Shown: in pieces, positions 28,724 through 38,385 of the stretch
How positions within the stretch are numbered: the stretch's first letter is position 1
How the letters are laid out: the number at the start of each line of letters is the position of its first letter
NCBI RefSeq assembly: GCF_000829455.1
Contig: NZ_JXAK01000027.1
Span: 26,823 to 90,822, forward strand
DNA: 64,000 nucleotides
Origin: Gordoniibacillus kamchatkensis
Lineage (GTDB): Bacteria; Bacillota; Bacilli; Paenibacillales; NBRC-103111
Direction of reading: 5' to 3'
Notes under the pieces: model-generated
Told to the model about the DNA's origin: nothing
What the model saw: the letters and a program-made list of their open reading frames with translations, nothing else
The model's database searches: none
Program-made: the position numbers and the translations under genes

Positions 28724-30505
28724 ATGAACGTATTCAAGCAGTTGAAGCCTTACTACTGGCCGGAGCGAAAATTTTTGTTCGCTTCGATCGCCTGCCTTGT
28801 GTGCGCTACGGCGCTGGGGCTTGTTTATCCGAATTTGCTTCGCTATCTTATCGATGAGGTCATTCGCCCGAAACAGTTCGGCCGCGTTCCCGGGCTCGCG
28901 CTGCTCGTCGTCGGCGTCGTCTCGCTGAAAGGGCTGTTTCAGTTCTCGCACGGCTTCTTCGGCGGCCGCCTCGGCAACCGTACTGCGTACAACTTGCGGG
29001 AAGCCCTTTACAGCAAGCTGCAGTACTTGTCGTTTCAATATTATGATACAGCCCGCACCGGCGATCTCATGTCGCGCCTGACGGCCGATCTGGACGGCGT
29101 GCGGCAGTTTATCGGCTTCGGCTTCGCGCAAATTCTCAACGTTATTCTGATGGTCGTGTTCGGCATGACGATGATGCTTACGATCAATTGGAAGCTGACG
29201 CTCATTACGATGGTCACGATGCCATTCCTGGCGTTCACGGCGATCCGGTTCGAGAGCAAAATCCACCCGTCGTTCCGCATTATCCGCAATTCGTTTTCGT
29301 CGCTGCAAACCGCGGTGCAGGAAAACATCACCGGCGTGCGCACGGTCAAGTCGTTCGCGCGGGAACCGTACGAAATCGACAAATTCGCCACCCGTAACGA
29401 AAGCTATAAAATGAACAATATTAGCTCGTCCGGCATTTGGGCCCGCTATTTTCCGCTCATGGAGCTGTTCGCTAACCTCAGCGTCGTTATCCTGCTCGGC
29501 ACAGGCGGCTATCTGGTCATCCGCGAGCAGCTGACGCTCGGCGAGCTGGTCGCTTTTTTCAGCTTGATCTGGTACATCATCGGCCCGATGTGGGGCATCG
29601 GCTTCCATATTAACGCCTTTACGCAAGCGCGCACGTCCGGCGAGAAAGTAATGGAAATATTGACCCAGTACGTGCATGTAAAAGACCAGCCGAACGCGAT
29701 CGAGCTGAAGGGCGAAGCGGTGCAAGGCCACGTTGTTTTTGACCACGTCACGTTCGCCTATCCCGAAAACGCCCCCGCGCTGCACGATTTCACGCTGGAG
29801 GCGAAGCCGGGCTCGGTCATCGGTCTGCTCGGCGGCACCGGCTCGGGCAAGACGACGGTCGTCTCGCTGCTGCTGCGCGCCTACAACGTCAAAGACGGCG
29901 CGATTACGCTCGACGGCCGCAACATCAAGGAGTATACGCTGGAAAGCTTGCGCCGCCAAATTGCGATCGTCTTCCAGGAGACGTTCCTGTTCTCATCCAC
30001 GATCCGCGGCAACATCGCCTACGGAAGGTCCGACGTGACGATGGACGACATTATTCGCGCCGCCAAGCTGGCGAAGGCGCACGATTTTATCTCCGAGCTG
30101 CCGGACGGCTACGACACGATCGTCGGCGAGCGCGGCCTCGGATTGTCCGGCGGGCAGAAGCAGCGCATCGCGATCGCGCGGGCGATTCTTACCGATCCGA
30201 AAATTCTCATTCTCGACGATGCGACGAGCGCCGTCGATATGGAAACCGAGCACGAAATTCAAGCCGGCTTCCGCGAAGTGATGCAAGGACGGACGACGTT
30301 CATTATCGCCCACCGCATTTCGTCGCTTCGCCACGCCGACGAAATTATCGTGCTGGATAACGGCCGCATCGTGCAGCGCGGCACGCACGAGCAGCTGCTG
30401 CAGCAGCCCGGGCCGTATCTCGATACGTTCCGCATCCAATACGCGGACCAACCGGTAGAGCCGAACGATAAAATTACGAAGCTGGAAAGAAGGGTCGCCC
30501 ATTGA
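28724..30505 (+). CDS. ABC multidrug exporter half, BmrC-like (degenerate site)
   Basis: A 593-residue exporter half: six membrane helices (about 1-310) and an ATPase domain. Walker A is GGTGSGKTT, the signature LSGGQ is canonical, but Walker B ends ILDDATS, with Asp where the catalytic Glu normally sits. This matches the BmrC/TM287 side of heterodimeric exporters. The partner gene starts inside its stop codon, so the two are translationally coupled. Substrates are probably drugs or lipids. It is divergent from the marR efflux operon and may share its control. Confidence 0.92.
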   Translation: MNVFKQLKPYYWPERKFLFASIACLVCATALGLVYPNLLRYLIDEVIRPKQFGRVPGLALLVVGVVSLKGLFQFSHGFFGGRLGNRTAYNLREALYSKLQYLSFQYYDTARTGDLMSRLTADLDGVRQFIGFGFAQILNVILMVVFGMTMMLTINWKLTLITMVTMPFLAFTAIRFESKIHPSFRIIRNSFSSLQTAVQENITGVRTVKSFAREPYEIDKFATRNESYKMNNISSSGIWARYFPLMELFANLSVVILLGTGGYLVIREQLTLGELVAFFSLIWYIIGPMWGIGFHINAFTQARTSGEKVMEILTQYVHVKDQPNAIELKGEAVQGHVVFDHVTFAYPENAPALHDFTLEAKPGSVIGLLGGTGSGKTTVVSLLLRAYNVKDGAITLDGRNIKEYTLESLRRQIAIVFQETFLFSSTIRGNIAYGRSDVTMDDIIRAAKLAKAHDFISELPDGYDTIVGERGLGLSGGQKQRIAIARAILTDPKILILDDATSAVDMETEHEIQAGFREVMQGRTTFIIAHRISSLRHADEIIVLDNGRIVQRGTHEQLLQQPGPYLDTFRIQYADQPVEPNDKITKLERRVAH

Positions 30506-32394
30506 GCGCACAAGTGAAAACGTCGCCGCCGCACGCTCCGCAGCCCGGACGTACGGCGGATGCCGCCGGAAACGGGCAAACGGCGGGGGCCGAGCAAGGG
30601 CAAGCGCGATTCGTATATACGGACGATACGCTGATGGACAAAGCGTTCGACTGGGGGCAAATGCGCCGCCTCGCTACATATATGAAGCCTTATTTGAAGC
30701 AAATTATCCCGATCATCGGGACGATGATGGTCGTCGGCGCCATTACGAAGCTGACGGTGCCGCTCATCATCAGCCGCGCTATCGACAAGGCGATCGGCGG
30801 CGGCAACGGCAAGCTGCTCGGCGAGCTCGTCGCCATCATGCTTGGCGTATACCTCGTCCAGTGGATCGCCAACTCGTTCCGGATCAAGTATACGAATATG
30901 ATCGGCCAGCGCATCATCTATGACCTCAGGCACGAGCTGTTTAGCCATATTCAGCAGCTTTCGTTCCATTTCTTCGACAAGCGGCCGGCCGGATCGGTGC
31001 TCGTGCGCGTGACGAACTACGTCAACTCGCTGCAGGACTTGTTCACGAACGGCGTCGTCAATTTGATGATCGACTGCGTGCAGCTTGTCGGCATTATCGT
31101 CATATTGCTGACGATCAACTTCAAGCTGGGGCTTGCCGTCATCATCACCGTGCCGCTCATGTTCATTATTTCCGGCCAGCTGCGCATGCGGATACGGCGC
31201 GCCTGGCAAATCGTGCAGATGAGGCAGGCGCGCATCAATTCCCACTTGAACGAATGCATCCAGGGCATTCGCGTCACGCAGGCGTATACGCAGGAGAAAA
31301 ACAACATCGACTATTTCCGGGGCATGAACGAGGACAACAAGAAGCAGTGGGATAAAGCTTCCGCGTTGAACCAATCGTTCGGCCCGATCATCGAAATTAC
31401 CGGCGCGATCGGCTACTGCATCTTATTCTGGTACGGGGCCCATCTCATTCAGGCGGAGGACATCACCGTCGGTCTGCTCGTCGCCTTCGCCAACTACATC
31501 GGCAACTTCTGGGAGCCGATCAACCGGATGGGCCAAATGTATTCGCAGCTGCTCGTTGCGATGGCGTCGGCGGAGCGCATCTTCGAATTTATCGACGAGC
31601 AGCCGTCCGTCAAAGAAAAGAAGGAAGCGAAGCAGCTGCCGCCGATCCAAGGGGCCGTCTCGTTCGAAGACATCGTGTTCGAGTACGAACCGGGCCGTCC
31701 GGCGCTGCGCGGCATCAACCTCGACGTGCTGCCGGGCCAATCGATCGCGCTCGTCGGCCATACCGGTTCCGGCAAAAGCACGATCATCAACTTGCTGTGC
31801 CGGTTTTACGATCCGAGCCGCGGCCGCGTTCTCATTGACGGCCACGACATCAGGGACGTGACGCTGCAAAGCCTTCGTTCCCAGGTCGGCATCGTGCTGC
31901 AGGACACGTTCATTTTCTCCGGCACGATCCGCGACAATATTCGTTTCGGCAAGCTCGACGCCACGGACGAGGAAGTCGAGGCGGCGGCGAAAGCGGTGCA
32001 TGCCCACGATTTTATTATGAAGCTGCCGAACGGATACGAGACGGAAGTTCAGGAGCGGGGCTCCGTGCTGTCGATGGGGCAGCGGCAGCTGCTTTCGTTC
32101 GCCAGGGCGCTCCTCGCCGATCCGCGCGTGCTCATTCTCGACGAGGCGACGGCCAGCATCGATACGGAGACCGAGCTGAGAATCCAAGAGGCGCTCAAAA
32201 CGCTGCTGCAAGGCCGCACCTCGTTCATCATCGCGCACCGGCTGTCGACGATCCGCCACGCGGACAACATCATCGTGCTCGACCACGGCTCGATTATGGA
32301 GACGGGCAACCATGACGAGCTGATGGCGAAGCAGGGCGTTTATTACGGACTCATTCAGGCGCAGTACAAATTTTTGCTGGAAGCCGCGGGCTGA
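30502..32394 (+). CDS. ABC multidrug exporter half, BmrD-like (consensus Walker B)
   Basis: A 630-residue exporter half with an N-terminal Pro/Gly/Gln-rich extension of about 50 residues, six helices and an ATPase. Walker A is GHTGSGKST and Walker B ILDEATA has the catalytic Glu, while the signature is LSMGQ instead of LSGGQ. With its partner this gives one complete and one degenerate ATP site, the standard asymmetric arrangement. The TTG start overlaps the partner's TGA (TTGA) and is preceded by AAGAAGGG. Confidence 0.92.
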   Translation: MSAQVKTSPPHAPQPGRTADAAGNGQTAGAEQGQARFVYTDDTLMDKAFDWGQMRRLATYMKPYLKQIIPIIGTMMVVGAITKLTVPLIISRAIDKAIGGGNGKLLGELVAIMLGVYLVQWIANSFRIKYTNMIGQRIIYDLRHELFSHIQQLSFHFFDKRPAGSVLVRVTNYVNSLQDLFTNGVVNLMIDCVQLVGIIVILLTINFKLGLAVIITVPLMFIISGQLRMRIRRAWQIVQMRQARINSHLNECIQGIRVTQAYTQEKNNIDYFRGMNEDNKKQWDKASALNQSFGPIIEITGAIGYCILFWYGAHLIQAEDITVGLLVAFANYIGNFWEPINRMGQMYSQLLVAMASAERIFEFIDEQPSVKEKKEAKQLPPIQGAVSFEDIVFEYEPGRPALRGINLDVLPGQSIALVGHTGSGKSTIINLLCRFYDPSRGRVLIDGHDIRDVTLQSLRSQVGIVLQDTFIFSGTIRDNIRFGKLDATDEEVEAAAKAVHAHDFIMKLPNGYETEVQERGSVLSMGQRQLLSFARALLADPRVLILDEATASIDTETELRIQEALKTLLQGRTSFIIAHRLSTIRHADNIIVLDHGSIMETGNHDELMAKQGVYYGLIQAQYKFLLEAAG

Positions 32395-32410
32395 AGGCAA
32401 CAACCGCTGC

Positions 32411-32459
32411 GAAAAGGCTGTCTCACGCTTGCTGCGCGAGGCGGCCTTTTCTTGCTTTT
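32411..32459 (+). terminator. Terminator after the ABC exporter pair
   Basis: GAAAAGGC pairs with GCCTTTTC around a GC-rich loop, then TTGCTTTT. Confidence 0.75.
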
Positions 32460-32526
32460 GGAATAATTTCCACGATATCTTAACATCACTAAGAGTACTT
32501 GTTGGACACGCGGGGAGGCGGCGCAA

Positions 32527-33087
32527 ATGTTGGGAAAAATCGCGGCCATCGTCGCGTCATCGGTCGCTGTCGTCATAGGAGGAACGATCCTGCTTCGTTT
32601 ATCCGGGAGAAAGTCGGTATTGGAGCTGACGCTCGCTTCAACGGTAGTGATGATTATGCTCGGCGAAATATTGTCGGGACCGCTGGAGTTCAGATCGATC
32701 TGGGAGACGCTGCTCGCTGTGGGGGCGTGCCTGGCGGCGCTGATCTCGATCGAGCTGCTGCAGTTCAAGCTGAACTGGCTGCGGCGGCTCGTATCCGGAC
32801 GGCCGCTGGCGCTCATCGATGAAGGCCGCATCGTGGAAGACGCTTTGCGCAAGCTGCGCATGTCCAAAGAGGACTTGGCGATTCGGCTGCGCGAGCAAAA
32901 GGTGGAGCGGGTGGACGACGTGAAAAGAGCGACGATGGAGACGAACGGCAAAGTCACGATCGAGCTGCAGCCGCATGCGAAGCCGGTCACGGTCGGCGAT
33001 CTCGAGAAGCTGCTGGCGAGCTGGGGCCTCGCTCCGCAACGGGACGGCTCGTACGGGCCGGGCGAGGAGGAGCCGGTCAAGCGTTAA
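32527..33087 (+). CDS. DUF421 (YetF-type) membrane protein
   Basis: A 186-residue protein with two or three N-terminal helices (about 5-25, 33-50, 58-80), then the soluble DUF421 domain containing RPLALIDEGRIVEDALRKLRMSKEDL, a known signature of YetF/YkjA-type proteins of spore formers. The first helix lacks the usual GKR-x-x-G motif and reads LSGRKSVLELTLAS. It is somewhat shorter than the 220-residue norm. Function unknown; some relatives are sporulation-associated. It has a GGGGAGGCGG binding site and stands between two terminator-bounded units. Confidence 0.8.
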   Translation: MLGKIAAIVASSVAVVIGGTILLRLSGRKSVLELTLASTVVMIMLGEILSGPLEFRSIWETLLAVGACLAALISIELLQFKLNWLRRLVSGRPLALIDEGRIVEDALRKLRMSKEDLAIRLREQKVERVDDVKRATMETNGKVTIELQPHAKPVTVGDLEKLLASWGLAPQRDGSYGPGEEEPVKR

Positions 33088-33158
33088 ATTTGCAATATGG
33101 CCGCAGAAGCTTTACTCTAAAGCTCAGAAAGTTGCTGACGATAAAGGAGGGGCCAGGG

Positions 33159-33977
33159 ATGAGCTCGACCCGCCGGATGTGGCGAACGGTAGCGATCGCC
33201 TCGCTGCTTTCCGCCGCATTGTTCGCCGCCGGCTTCGGTTACGCGGCGCGCACCATATTCGATCCCGCCTCGGCTGCCGGAAACCGGCTCGCGATCCGGG
33301 AGCCGGACAACCCCGAGACGTCCCATGAAGGTTCGCTGGCGGCGAAGCCCAAGATCAACGTCGTGGCGCTCGGCGACTCGCTTACGGCCGGCACCGGGGA
33401 TATTACCGGCCAAGGTTACGTGAACCGCGTGAAAAATAAGCTCGCCATTCAGTTCGGCAAACCGGCGTACGTGCTCAACAATCTAGCGGTGCCGGGATAT
33501 CGGACTGACCAGCTGCTGGCGCAGCTGGCGGACAAGCCGGTGCAGGACGCCGTCAGGGAAGCCGACATCGTGCTGCTCACAATCGGCGCCAACGACATTA
33601 CGCAAGGCACGGACGCTTCGGGCCAAAGCATGGCGATCGATTACACGCGGGCAGAGACCAACTTGCCGGGAGCGTCAAAGCGGCTGGGCGACATTTTGGC
33701 CAAGCTGTCGGAAGTAAACCCGAATGCGCTGATCGTTTACTCGGCGCTGTACTACCCGTATCTCGACGTTGACAAAGAGCGGCAAGGGCCGCCGATCGTC
33801 GAAGCGTTCAACCAAAGCGCTTTTCTGGCAGCCAACAAATGGCCGAACGTCGTCGTCGTGCCGACGTACGATTTGTTCGCGCTCGGCGGCACGAAATATT
33901 TGTATACGGATCATTACCACCCGAACGGCGATGGCTACGAACGGATTGCCGAGCGCATCGCGCAGGTGTTGAAATAG
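33159..33977 (+). CDS. Secreted SGNH/GDSL hydrolase
   Basis: A 272-residue esterase or lipase with an N-terminal membrane anchor or signal (residues 9-30). The blocks are clear: GDSLTAG (catalytic Ser), GYRTDQLLAQL, LLTIGANDI (block III Asn) and DHYHPNGDGY (Asp and His). It resembles B. subtilis YpmR, found widely in spore formers. ATG 33159 is chosen for its AAAGGAGG site; an in-frame ATG at 33090 has none. The ABC ATPase gene follows after 28 bases. Confidence 0.88.
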   Translation: MSSTRRMWRTVAIASLLSAALFAAGFGYAARTIFDPASAAGNRLAIREPDNPETSHEGSLAAKPKINVVALGDSLTAGTGDITGQGYVNRVKNKLAIQFGKPAYVLNNLAVPGYRTDQLLAQLADKPVQDAVREADIVLLTIGANDITQGTDASGQSMAIDYTRAETNLPGASKRLGDILAKLSEVNPNALIVYSALYYPYLDVDKERQGPPIVEAFNQSAFLAANKWPNVVVVPTYDLFALGGTKYLYTDHYHPNGDGYERIAERIAQVLK

Positions 33978-34005
33978 GGCAGGGGAGAAAGGGGGAGGCG
34001 GTACT

Positions 34006-34998
34006 GTGACTTCAGCGGCAGCGCCGGAGCGGTTACCCGGCAAACAGGCGCCTGTCGTCTTGTCGGTGCGAGGCGTGAAAAAAACGATTCGCGGCAAGCC
34101 GATCATCAAAGGCGTATCGTTCGACGTGCGCGAAGGGGAAATATTCGGTTTTCTCGGACCGAACGGTTCCGGCAAAACGACGACGATCCGGATGCTGGTC
34201 GATCTCATCCGCCCGACGGAAGGAACGATTACCATTTGCGGCTGCGACGTGCAACGCCAGCCCGACGTGGCGCTGCGCTACGTCGGCTGCATCGTGGAAA
34301 ACCCGGAGCTGTACAGCTATTTGACGGGCTGGGAAAATCTCGAGCATTTCGCGCGGATGCTGCCCGGCGTCGGACAAGACCGGATTCGGGAAGTCGCAGC
34401 TATTGTCGGCATGGATCAGCGCATTCACGACAAAGTGCGCACGTACTCGCTCGGCATGCGGCAGCGGCTCGGCATCGCACAGGCGCTGCTCGGCCGGCCG
34501 AAGCTGCTCATCCTCGACGAGCCGACGAACGGTCTCGACCCGCAAGGCATCAAAGAGATGCGGGAGTTCATTCAGCAGCTGGCGGAGGGCGGCCTGAGCT
34601 TATTCGTCTCCAGCCATCTGCTGAGCGAAATTCAGCAAATGTGCGACCGGGTCGCGATTATTTCGCACGGCGAAGTCATTGCCGTCGGCGATACGGACGA
34701 ACTCGTTCGGCAGCTGGGCGGACTCGCCGTATGGCGCGCGGATCCGGTGCGGCAGGCCGCCGCCATTTTGCGGGACGGGGGAATCGAAGTGCTGGACGTA
34801 AGCGACGCCGCAACCGGCCAGGCTGACGGGGACGCGCACTATGTCGGCTCCGTCACCGTCAGAATGGAGCCGCAGGATGCGCCGGAGCTGACGCGCAGGC
34901 TGGTTGAAGCCGGCGTTGCCGTATACGGCATCGAAATGAAGCATGCGACGCTCGAGGACTTGTTCCTCAGCTTGACGGCAGGTGAGCGCATTGAGTAG
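34006..34998 (+). CDS. ABC transporter ATP-binding protein
   Basis: A 330-residue ATPase of the drug/peptide export class, with Walker A GPNGSGKTT, signature YSLGMRQRLGIAQAL and Walker B LLILDEPTNGLDP. A C-terminal extension of about 100 residues includes a dimerising beta-domain seen in the CcmA/BcrA type. GTG 34006 has GGGGGAGGCGG upstream. It overlaps the permease gene, which it must energise. Relatives export bacteriocins or antibiotics such as bacitracin, but the substrate is not evident. Confidence 0.9.
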   Translation: MTSAAAPERLPGKQAPVVLSVRGVKKTIRGKPIIKGVSFDVREGEIFGFLGPNGSGKTTTIRMLVDLIRPTEGTITICGCDVQRQPDVALRYVGCIVENPELYSYLTGWENLEHFARMLPGVGQDRIREVAAIVGMDQRIHDKVRTYSLGMRQRLGIAQALLGRPKLLILDEPTNGLDPQGIKEMREFIQQLAEGGLSLFVSSHLLSEIQQMCDRVAIISHGEVIAVGDTDELVRQLGGLAVWRADPVRQAAAILRDGGIEVLDVSDAATGQADGDAHYVGSVTVRMEPQDAPELTRRLVEAGVAVYGIEMKHATLEDLFLSLTAGERIE

Positions 34999-35977
34999 CG
35001 TGCTCGCGCTTGTGCAGAACGAATGCATCAAAATGATCAAAAAGCGCCGGTTTCACGTCGTCATTTTGATCCTGGCGGCACTTATTCCGATTTTTACTTA
35101 CGCGCAGATGCGCATCGCCCAAAACCAGCTGAAGCAGTACGGCACAACCGACTGGCGCGCCGATGCGAGGCAGAAGGTGAATGACTATACGACCCGGCTG
35201 AACTCGCCGCGCATGCCGGAGGAAGCCAAACAGTATTTGAAGGTACAGACGCAGCTGCTGCAATATTACCTCGACCATGATATCGATCCGAAGGCGCCGA
35301 ACGCCGTCACGTTCACCCGCGATTTCGCCAAAAACTCGATCGGACTGTTCGTGCCGCTGCTCGTCATGGTGTTCGCCGCCGACATCGTATCGTCCGAGCA
35401 TTCCGCCGGTACGATCAAATTGTTGTTGACAAGACCGGTCAGGCGTTGGAAAATCCTAATGAGTAAACTGATCGCGCTCATTTTGTTCGTTTCGCTCAGC
35501 GTGCTTGCCCTGGCGGCGATGTGCTACGCCATCTCCGGCCTCGTCTTCGGCTATGGCGGCTGGACGCTGCCGACGTTCGTCGGCTTCCGCACGACCGGCA
35601 GCACCGTCGACGTCAGCCTCGTCCATGCCGTGCCGCAATGGCTGTACGTCTGGATGGAGCTTGGACTCGTCTGGATTTCCGGTCTGGTCGTGGCGTTCAT
35701 GTCGCTCATGCTGTCCGTGCTCATCCGCTCGACGGCGGCCAGTATGGGCACGATGCTGGCGATCATTATCGCCGGGACGATTTTGCAAAATATGGTTTCG
35801 TCCTGGGAATCCGCCAAATATTTATTTATGGTTAACCTCAGGCTCACCGATTACCTCGACGGCTCGCTGCCGCCGATCAAAGGAATGACGCTCGGCTTCT
35901 CACTGGCGGTGCTGGCCGTATGGTCGGCTGCGGCGATCGCCGTGTCGTTTTACCATTTACGCGTAAAGACGTATTGA
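34991..35977 (+). CDS. ABC-2 type permease
   Basis: A permease of about 328 residues with helices near 18-38, 115-135, 160-185, 225-250, 255-275 and 300-320; the external loop after helix 1 is long (about 75 residues). The segment SSEHSAGTIKLLLTRPVRRWKILMSK is the usual ABC-2 cytosolic coupling motif. TTG 34991 lies behind GGTGAG; GTG 34982 in the same frame is an alternative. The gene starts inside the end of the ATPase gene, so the two are one transporter. Confidence 0.88.
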   Translation: MSSVLALVQNECIKMIKKRRFHVVILILAALIPIFTYAQMRIAQNQLKQYGTTDWRADARQKVNDYTTRLNSPRMPEEAKQYLKVQTQLLQYYLDHDIDPKAPNAVTFTRDFAKNSIGLFVPLLVMVFAADIVSSEHSAGTIKLLLTRPVRRWKILMSKLIALILFVSLSVLALAAMCYAISGLVFGYGGWTLPTFVGFRTTGSTVDVSLVHAVPQWLYVWMELGLVWISGLVVAFMSLMLSVLIRSTAASMGTMLAIIIAGTILQNMVSSWESAKYLFMVNLRLTDYLDGSLPPIKGMTLGFSLAVLAVWSAAAIAVSFYHLRVKTY

Positions 35978-36017
35978 ACTGACTCACTTTTCACGATTCG
36001 AACAAGGAGGCGCCTTG

Positions 36018-37997
36018 ATGGCCGAACAGCAGCTAGATCTGTTTCCGACTGAAGCCTCAAACCGGACCGCCGGATACGACGCGGACGATATTCAAGTGCT
36101 GGAAGGGCTCACCGCAGTGCGCAAGCGGCCGGGGATGTACATCGGCAGCACGAGCTCGTCGGGACTTCATCATCTCGTCTGGGAAATCGTCGACAATGCG
36201 GTGGACGAACATCTTGCCAAATATTGCAATAAAATCGATGTGACGATTCATAAAGACAACTCGGTCACCGTGTACGACAACGGCCGCGGCATTCCGACAG
36301 GGATGCACAAGACGGGCATTCCGACGCCGCAAGTCGTGTTTACGATTTTGCACGCCGGCGGCAAGTTCGGCGGCGGAGGGTACAAAAAGTCGGGCGGTCT
36401 GCACGGGGTCGGGGCGTCGGTGACGAACGCGCTCTCGGAATGGCTCGAGGTGGAAATTTACCGCGACGGCAAAATTCATAAGCAGCGGTTCGAATACTGG
36501 GTCGACGACAAAGGCGCGGAGCATGTCGGCGAGCCGGTAACCGGCCTCGAAGTGATCGGCAATACGAACCGGACCGGCACGAAGGTGACGTTCAAGCCTG
36601 ACAGGCGCGTTTTTCAGGGCGGCACGGCGGTTTCGTACGATACGCTCACTGAGCGGCTGCAGGAAATCGCTTTCCTGAACTCCGGGCTGCAGGTAACGGT
36701 CAAGGACGAGCGGGCGGATAAAGCGGAGACGTTCCTGTATCAGGGCGGCGCGTCCGAATTCGTGAAGTTTTTGAACGAAGACAAGGCAGTGCTGCACGAC
36801 GTCATCCATTTCCAGGCGGAGAAGGACGACATCGAGGTCGAAGTGGCGCTCCAGTACAACGACGGCTATACGGAAACGATCGCCTCGTTCGTCAACTCGA
36901 TTCCGACGCGCGGCGGCGGCACGCACGAGACCGGCTTCAAGACGGCGTACACGCGCGTCATGAACGAATACGCCCGCAAGGCCGGCATTTTGAAAGAAAA
37001 GGACAAAAACCTGGAAGGCAACGACTTGCGCGAAGGGCTGATGGCGGTCATCAACATCAAAATGGCCGAGGTTGAGTTCGTCGGGCAGACGAAAGACCAG
37101 CTCGGCAGCGCATCCGCCCGCAGCGCCGTCGACGCCGTCGTCGCCGAGAAAATGTCGGTGTTTCTCGAGGAAAACCCGCAAATCGGCCAGTCGCTGCTGA
37201 AAAAGGCGGTGCAAGCGGCCAAAGCGCGCGAAGCGGCGCGCAAAGCGCGGGAAGAAGTGCGCAGCGGCAAGAAGGGGAAGGGCGAGAGCTCGAACCTCGG
37301 CGGCAAGCTGACGCCGGCGCAGTCGAAAGATTACGCGAAAAACGAACTGTTCATCGTCGAGGGCGATTCCGCCGGCGGCTCGGCGAAGCAGGGACGGGAC
37401 TCCAAGCATCAGGCGATATTGCCGCTGAAGGGCAAGCCGATGAATCCGGAGAAGGCGAAGCTTATCGACATTCTCAAGAACGAGGAATACAAGGCGATCA
37501 TTACGGCGATCGGCGCCGGCATCGGCTCGGAGTTCGATCTGGAGGAAACGAATTACGGCAAAATCATCATCATGACCGACGCCGATACGGACGGCGCGCA
37601 CATCCAGGTGCTGCTGCTGACGTTCTTTTTCCGCTATATGAAGCCGCTGATCGACGCCGGCAAAGTGTATATCGCCCAGCCGCCGCTGTTCAAAGTGACG
37701 AAGAAGTCGGGCAAATCGTCTGCAACCCGCTATGCGTGGACCGACGACCAGCTCGCCGGGGTCATGAAGGAGCTCGGCAAAAACGTCGAGCTGCAGCGCT
37801 ACAAAGGGCTCGGCGAGATGAACCCGGAGCAGCTGTGGGAGACGACGATGAATCCGGAGTCGCGCACGCTGCTGCAGGTGCAGATCGAGGATGCCGCCAA
37901 GGCGGAGCGCCGCGTCTCGACGCTGATGGGCGACAAGGTCGACCCGCGCAAGCGCTGGATTATCGAGAACGTCGATTTTACCGAGTTTGAAGAATAG
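36018..37997 (+). CDS. parE: DNA topoisomerase IV subunit B
   Basis: A 659-residue type II topoisomerase ATPase subunit that decatenates daughter chromosomes with ParC. The GHKL ATP site (EIVDNAVDEH and GRGIPTGMH), the transducer domain and the TOPRIM residues (EGDSAGGSAKQGRD and DADTDGAHI) are all present. PLKGKPMNPEKA and the adjacent parC favour ParE over GyrB. ATG 36018 follows AGGAGG by seven bases; the TTG just before it is in frame but badly placed. A tandem repeat element separates it from parC. Confidence 0.95.
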   Translation: MAEQQLDLFPTEASNRTAGYDADDIQVLEGLTAVRKRPGMYIGSTSSSGLHHLVWEIVDNAVDEHLAKYCNKIDVTIHKDNSVTVYDNGRGIPTGMHKTGIPTPQVVFTILHAGGKFGGGGYKKSGGLHGVGASVTNALSEWLEVEIYRDGKIHKQRFEYWVDDKGAEHVGEPVTGLEVIGNTNRTGTKVTFKPDRRVFQGGTAVSYDTLTERLQEIAFLNSGLQVTVKDERADKAETFLYQGGASEFVKFLNEDKAVLHDVIHFQAEKDDIEVEVALQYNDGYTETIASFVNSIPTRGGGTHETGFKTAYTRVMNEYARKAGILKEKDKNLEGNDLREGLMAVINIKMAEVEFVGQTKDQLGSASARSAVDAVVAEKMSVFLEENPQIGQSLLKKAVQAAKAREAARKAREEVRSGKKGKGESSNLGGKLTPAQSKDYAKNELFIVEGDSAGGSAKQGRDSKHQAILPLKGKPMNPEKAKLIDILKNEEYKAIITAIGAGIGSEFDLEETNYGKIIIMTDADTDGAHIQVLLLTFFFRYMKPLIDAGKVYIAQPPLFKVTKKSGKSSATRYAWTDDQLAGVMKELGKNVELQRYKGLGEMNPEQLWETTMNPESRTLLQVQIEDAAKAERRVSTLMGDKVDPRKRWIIENVDFTEFEE

Positions 37998-38017
37998 ACC
38001 GCGCGTTAAAAGCTTGG

Positions 38018-38162
38018 GGCAGCCGGGCTGCGCTGCGCGTCGGAATTGAAGCCTCCGGCCTCCGTTAAAGTCGCGTTCCCTGATTCCACCTGGCGGTAGG
38101 AACGCGACTTTAAAAGTCGTCTCTCCGGCTTCAATTCACATGCTCCGCTTCGCAAGCTGGCC
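38018..38162. repeat. Inverted-repeat element, copy A
   Basis: About 145 bases between parE and parC. The outer stem GAATTGAAGCC (38043-38053) pairs with GGCTTCAATTC (38127-38137), and the inner stem AAAGTCGCGTTCC (38067-38079) with GGAACGCGACTTT (38099-38111). It belongs to the same family as the element at 11685-11860. Copy B follows 31 bases later. No ORF is present. Confidence 0.75.
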
Positions 38163-38192
38163 TAAAGCCGCGTCCCACCGCCATTGATTTTA

Positions 38193-38339
38193 GGGCAGCC
38201 GGGCTGCGCTGCGCATCGGAATTGGAACCTCCGGCCTCCGTTAAAGTCGCGTTCCTTGAATCCACCACGGCGGACGGAACGCGACTTTAAAGTCGGCTCT
38301 CCGGTTCCAATTCACATGCTCCGCTTCGCAAGCTGCCCA
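38193..38339. repeat. Inverted-repeat element, copy B with compensatory arm changes
   Basis: Tandem to copy A and about 85-90 percent alike by eye. Its outer stem reads GAATTGGAACC (38219-38229) and GGTTCCAATTC (38303-38313): both arms differ from copy A yet still pair perfectly. The inner stem (38243-38255 with 38276-38288) is unchanged. The loop sequence differs. The rest of 37998-38385 shows no gene. Confidence 0.75.
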
Positions 38340-38385
38340 TACGGGCGTTCTTAGCGACTGATAATTCGACAGAGGTGACGAACAT

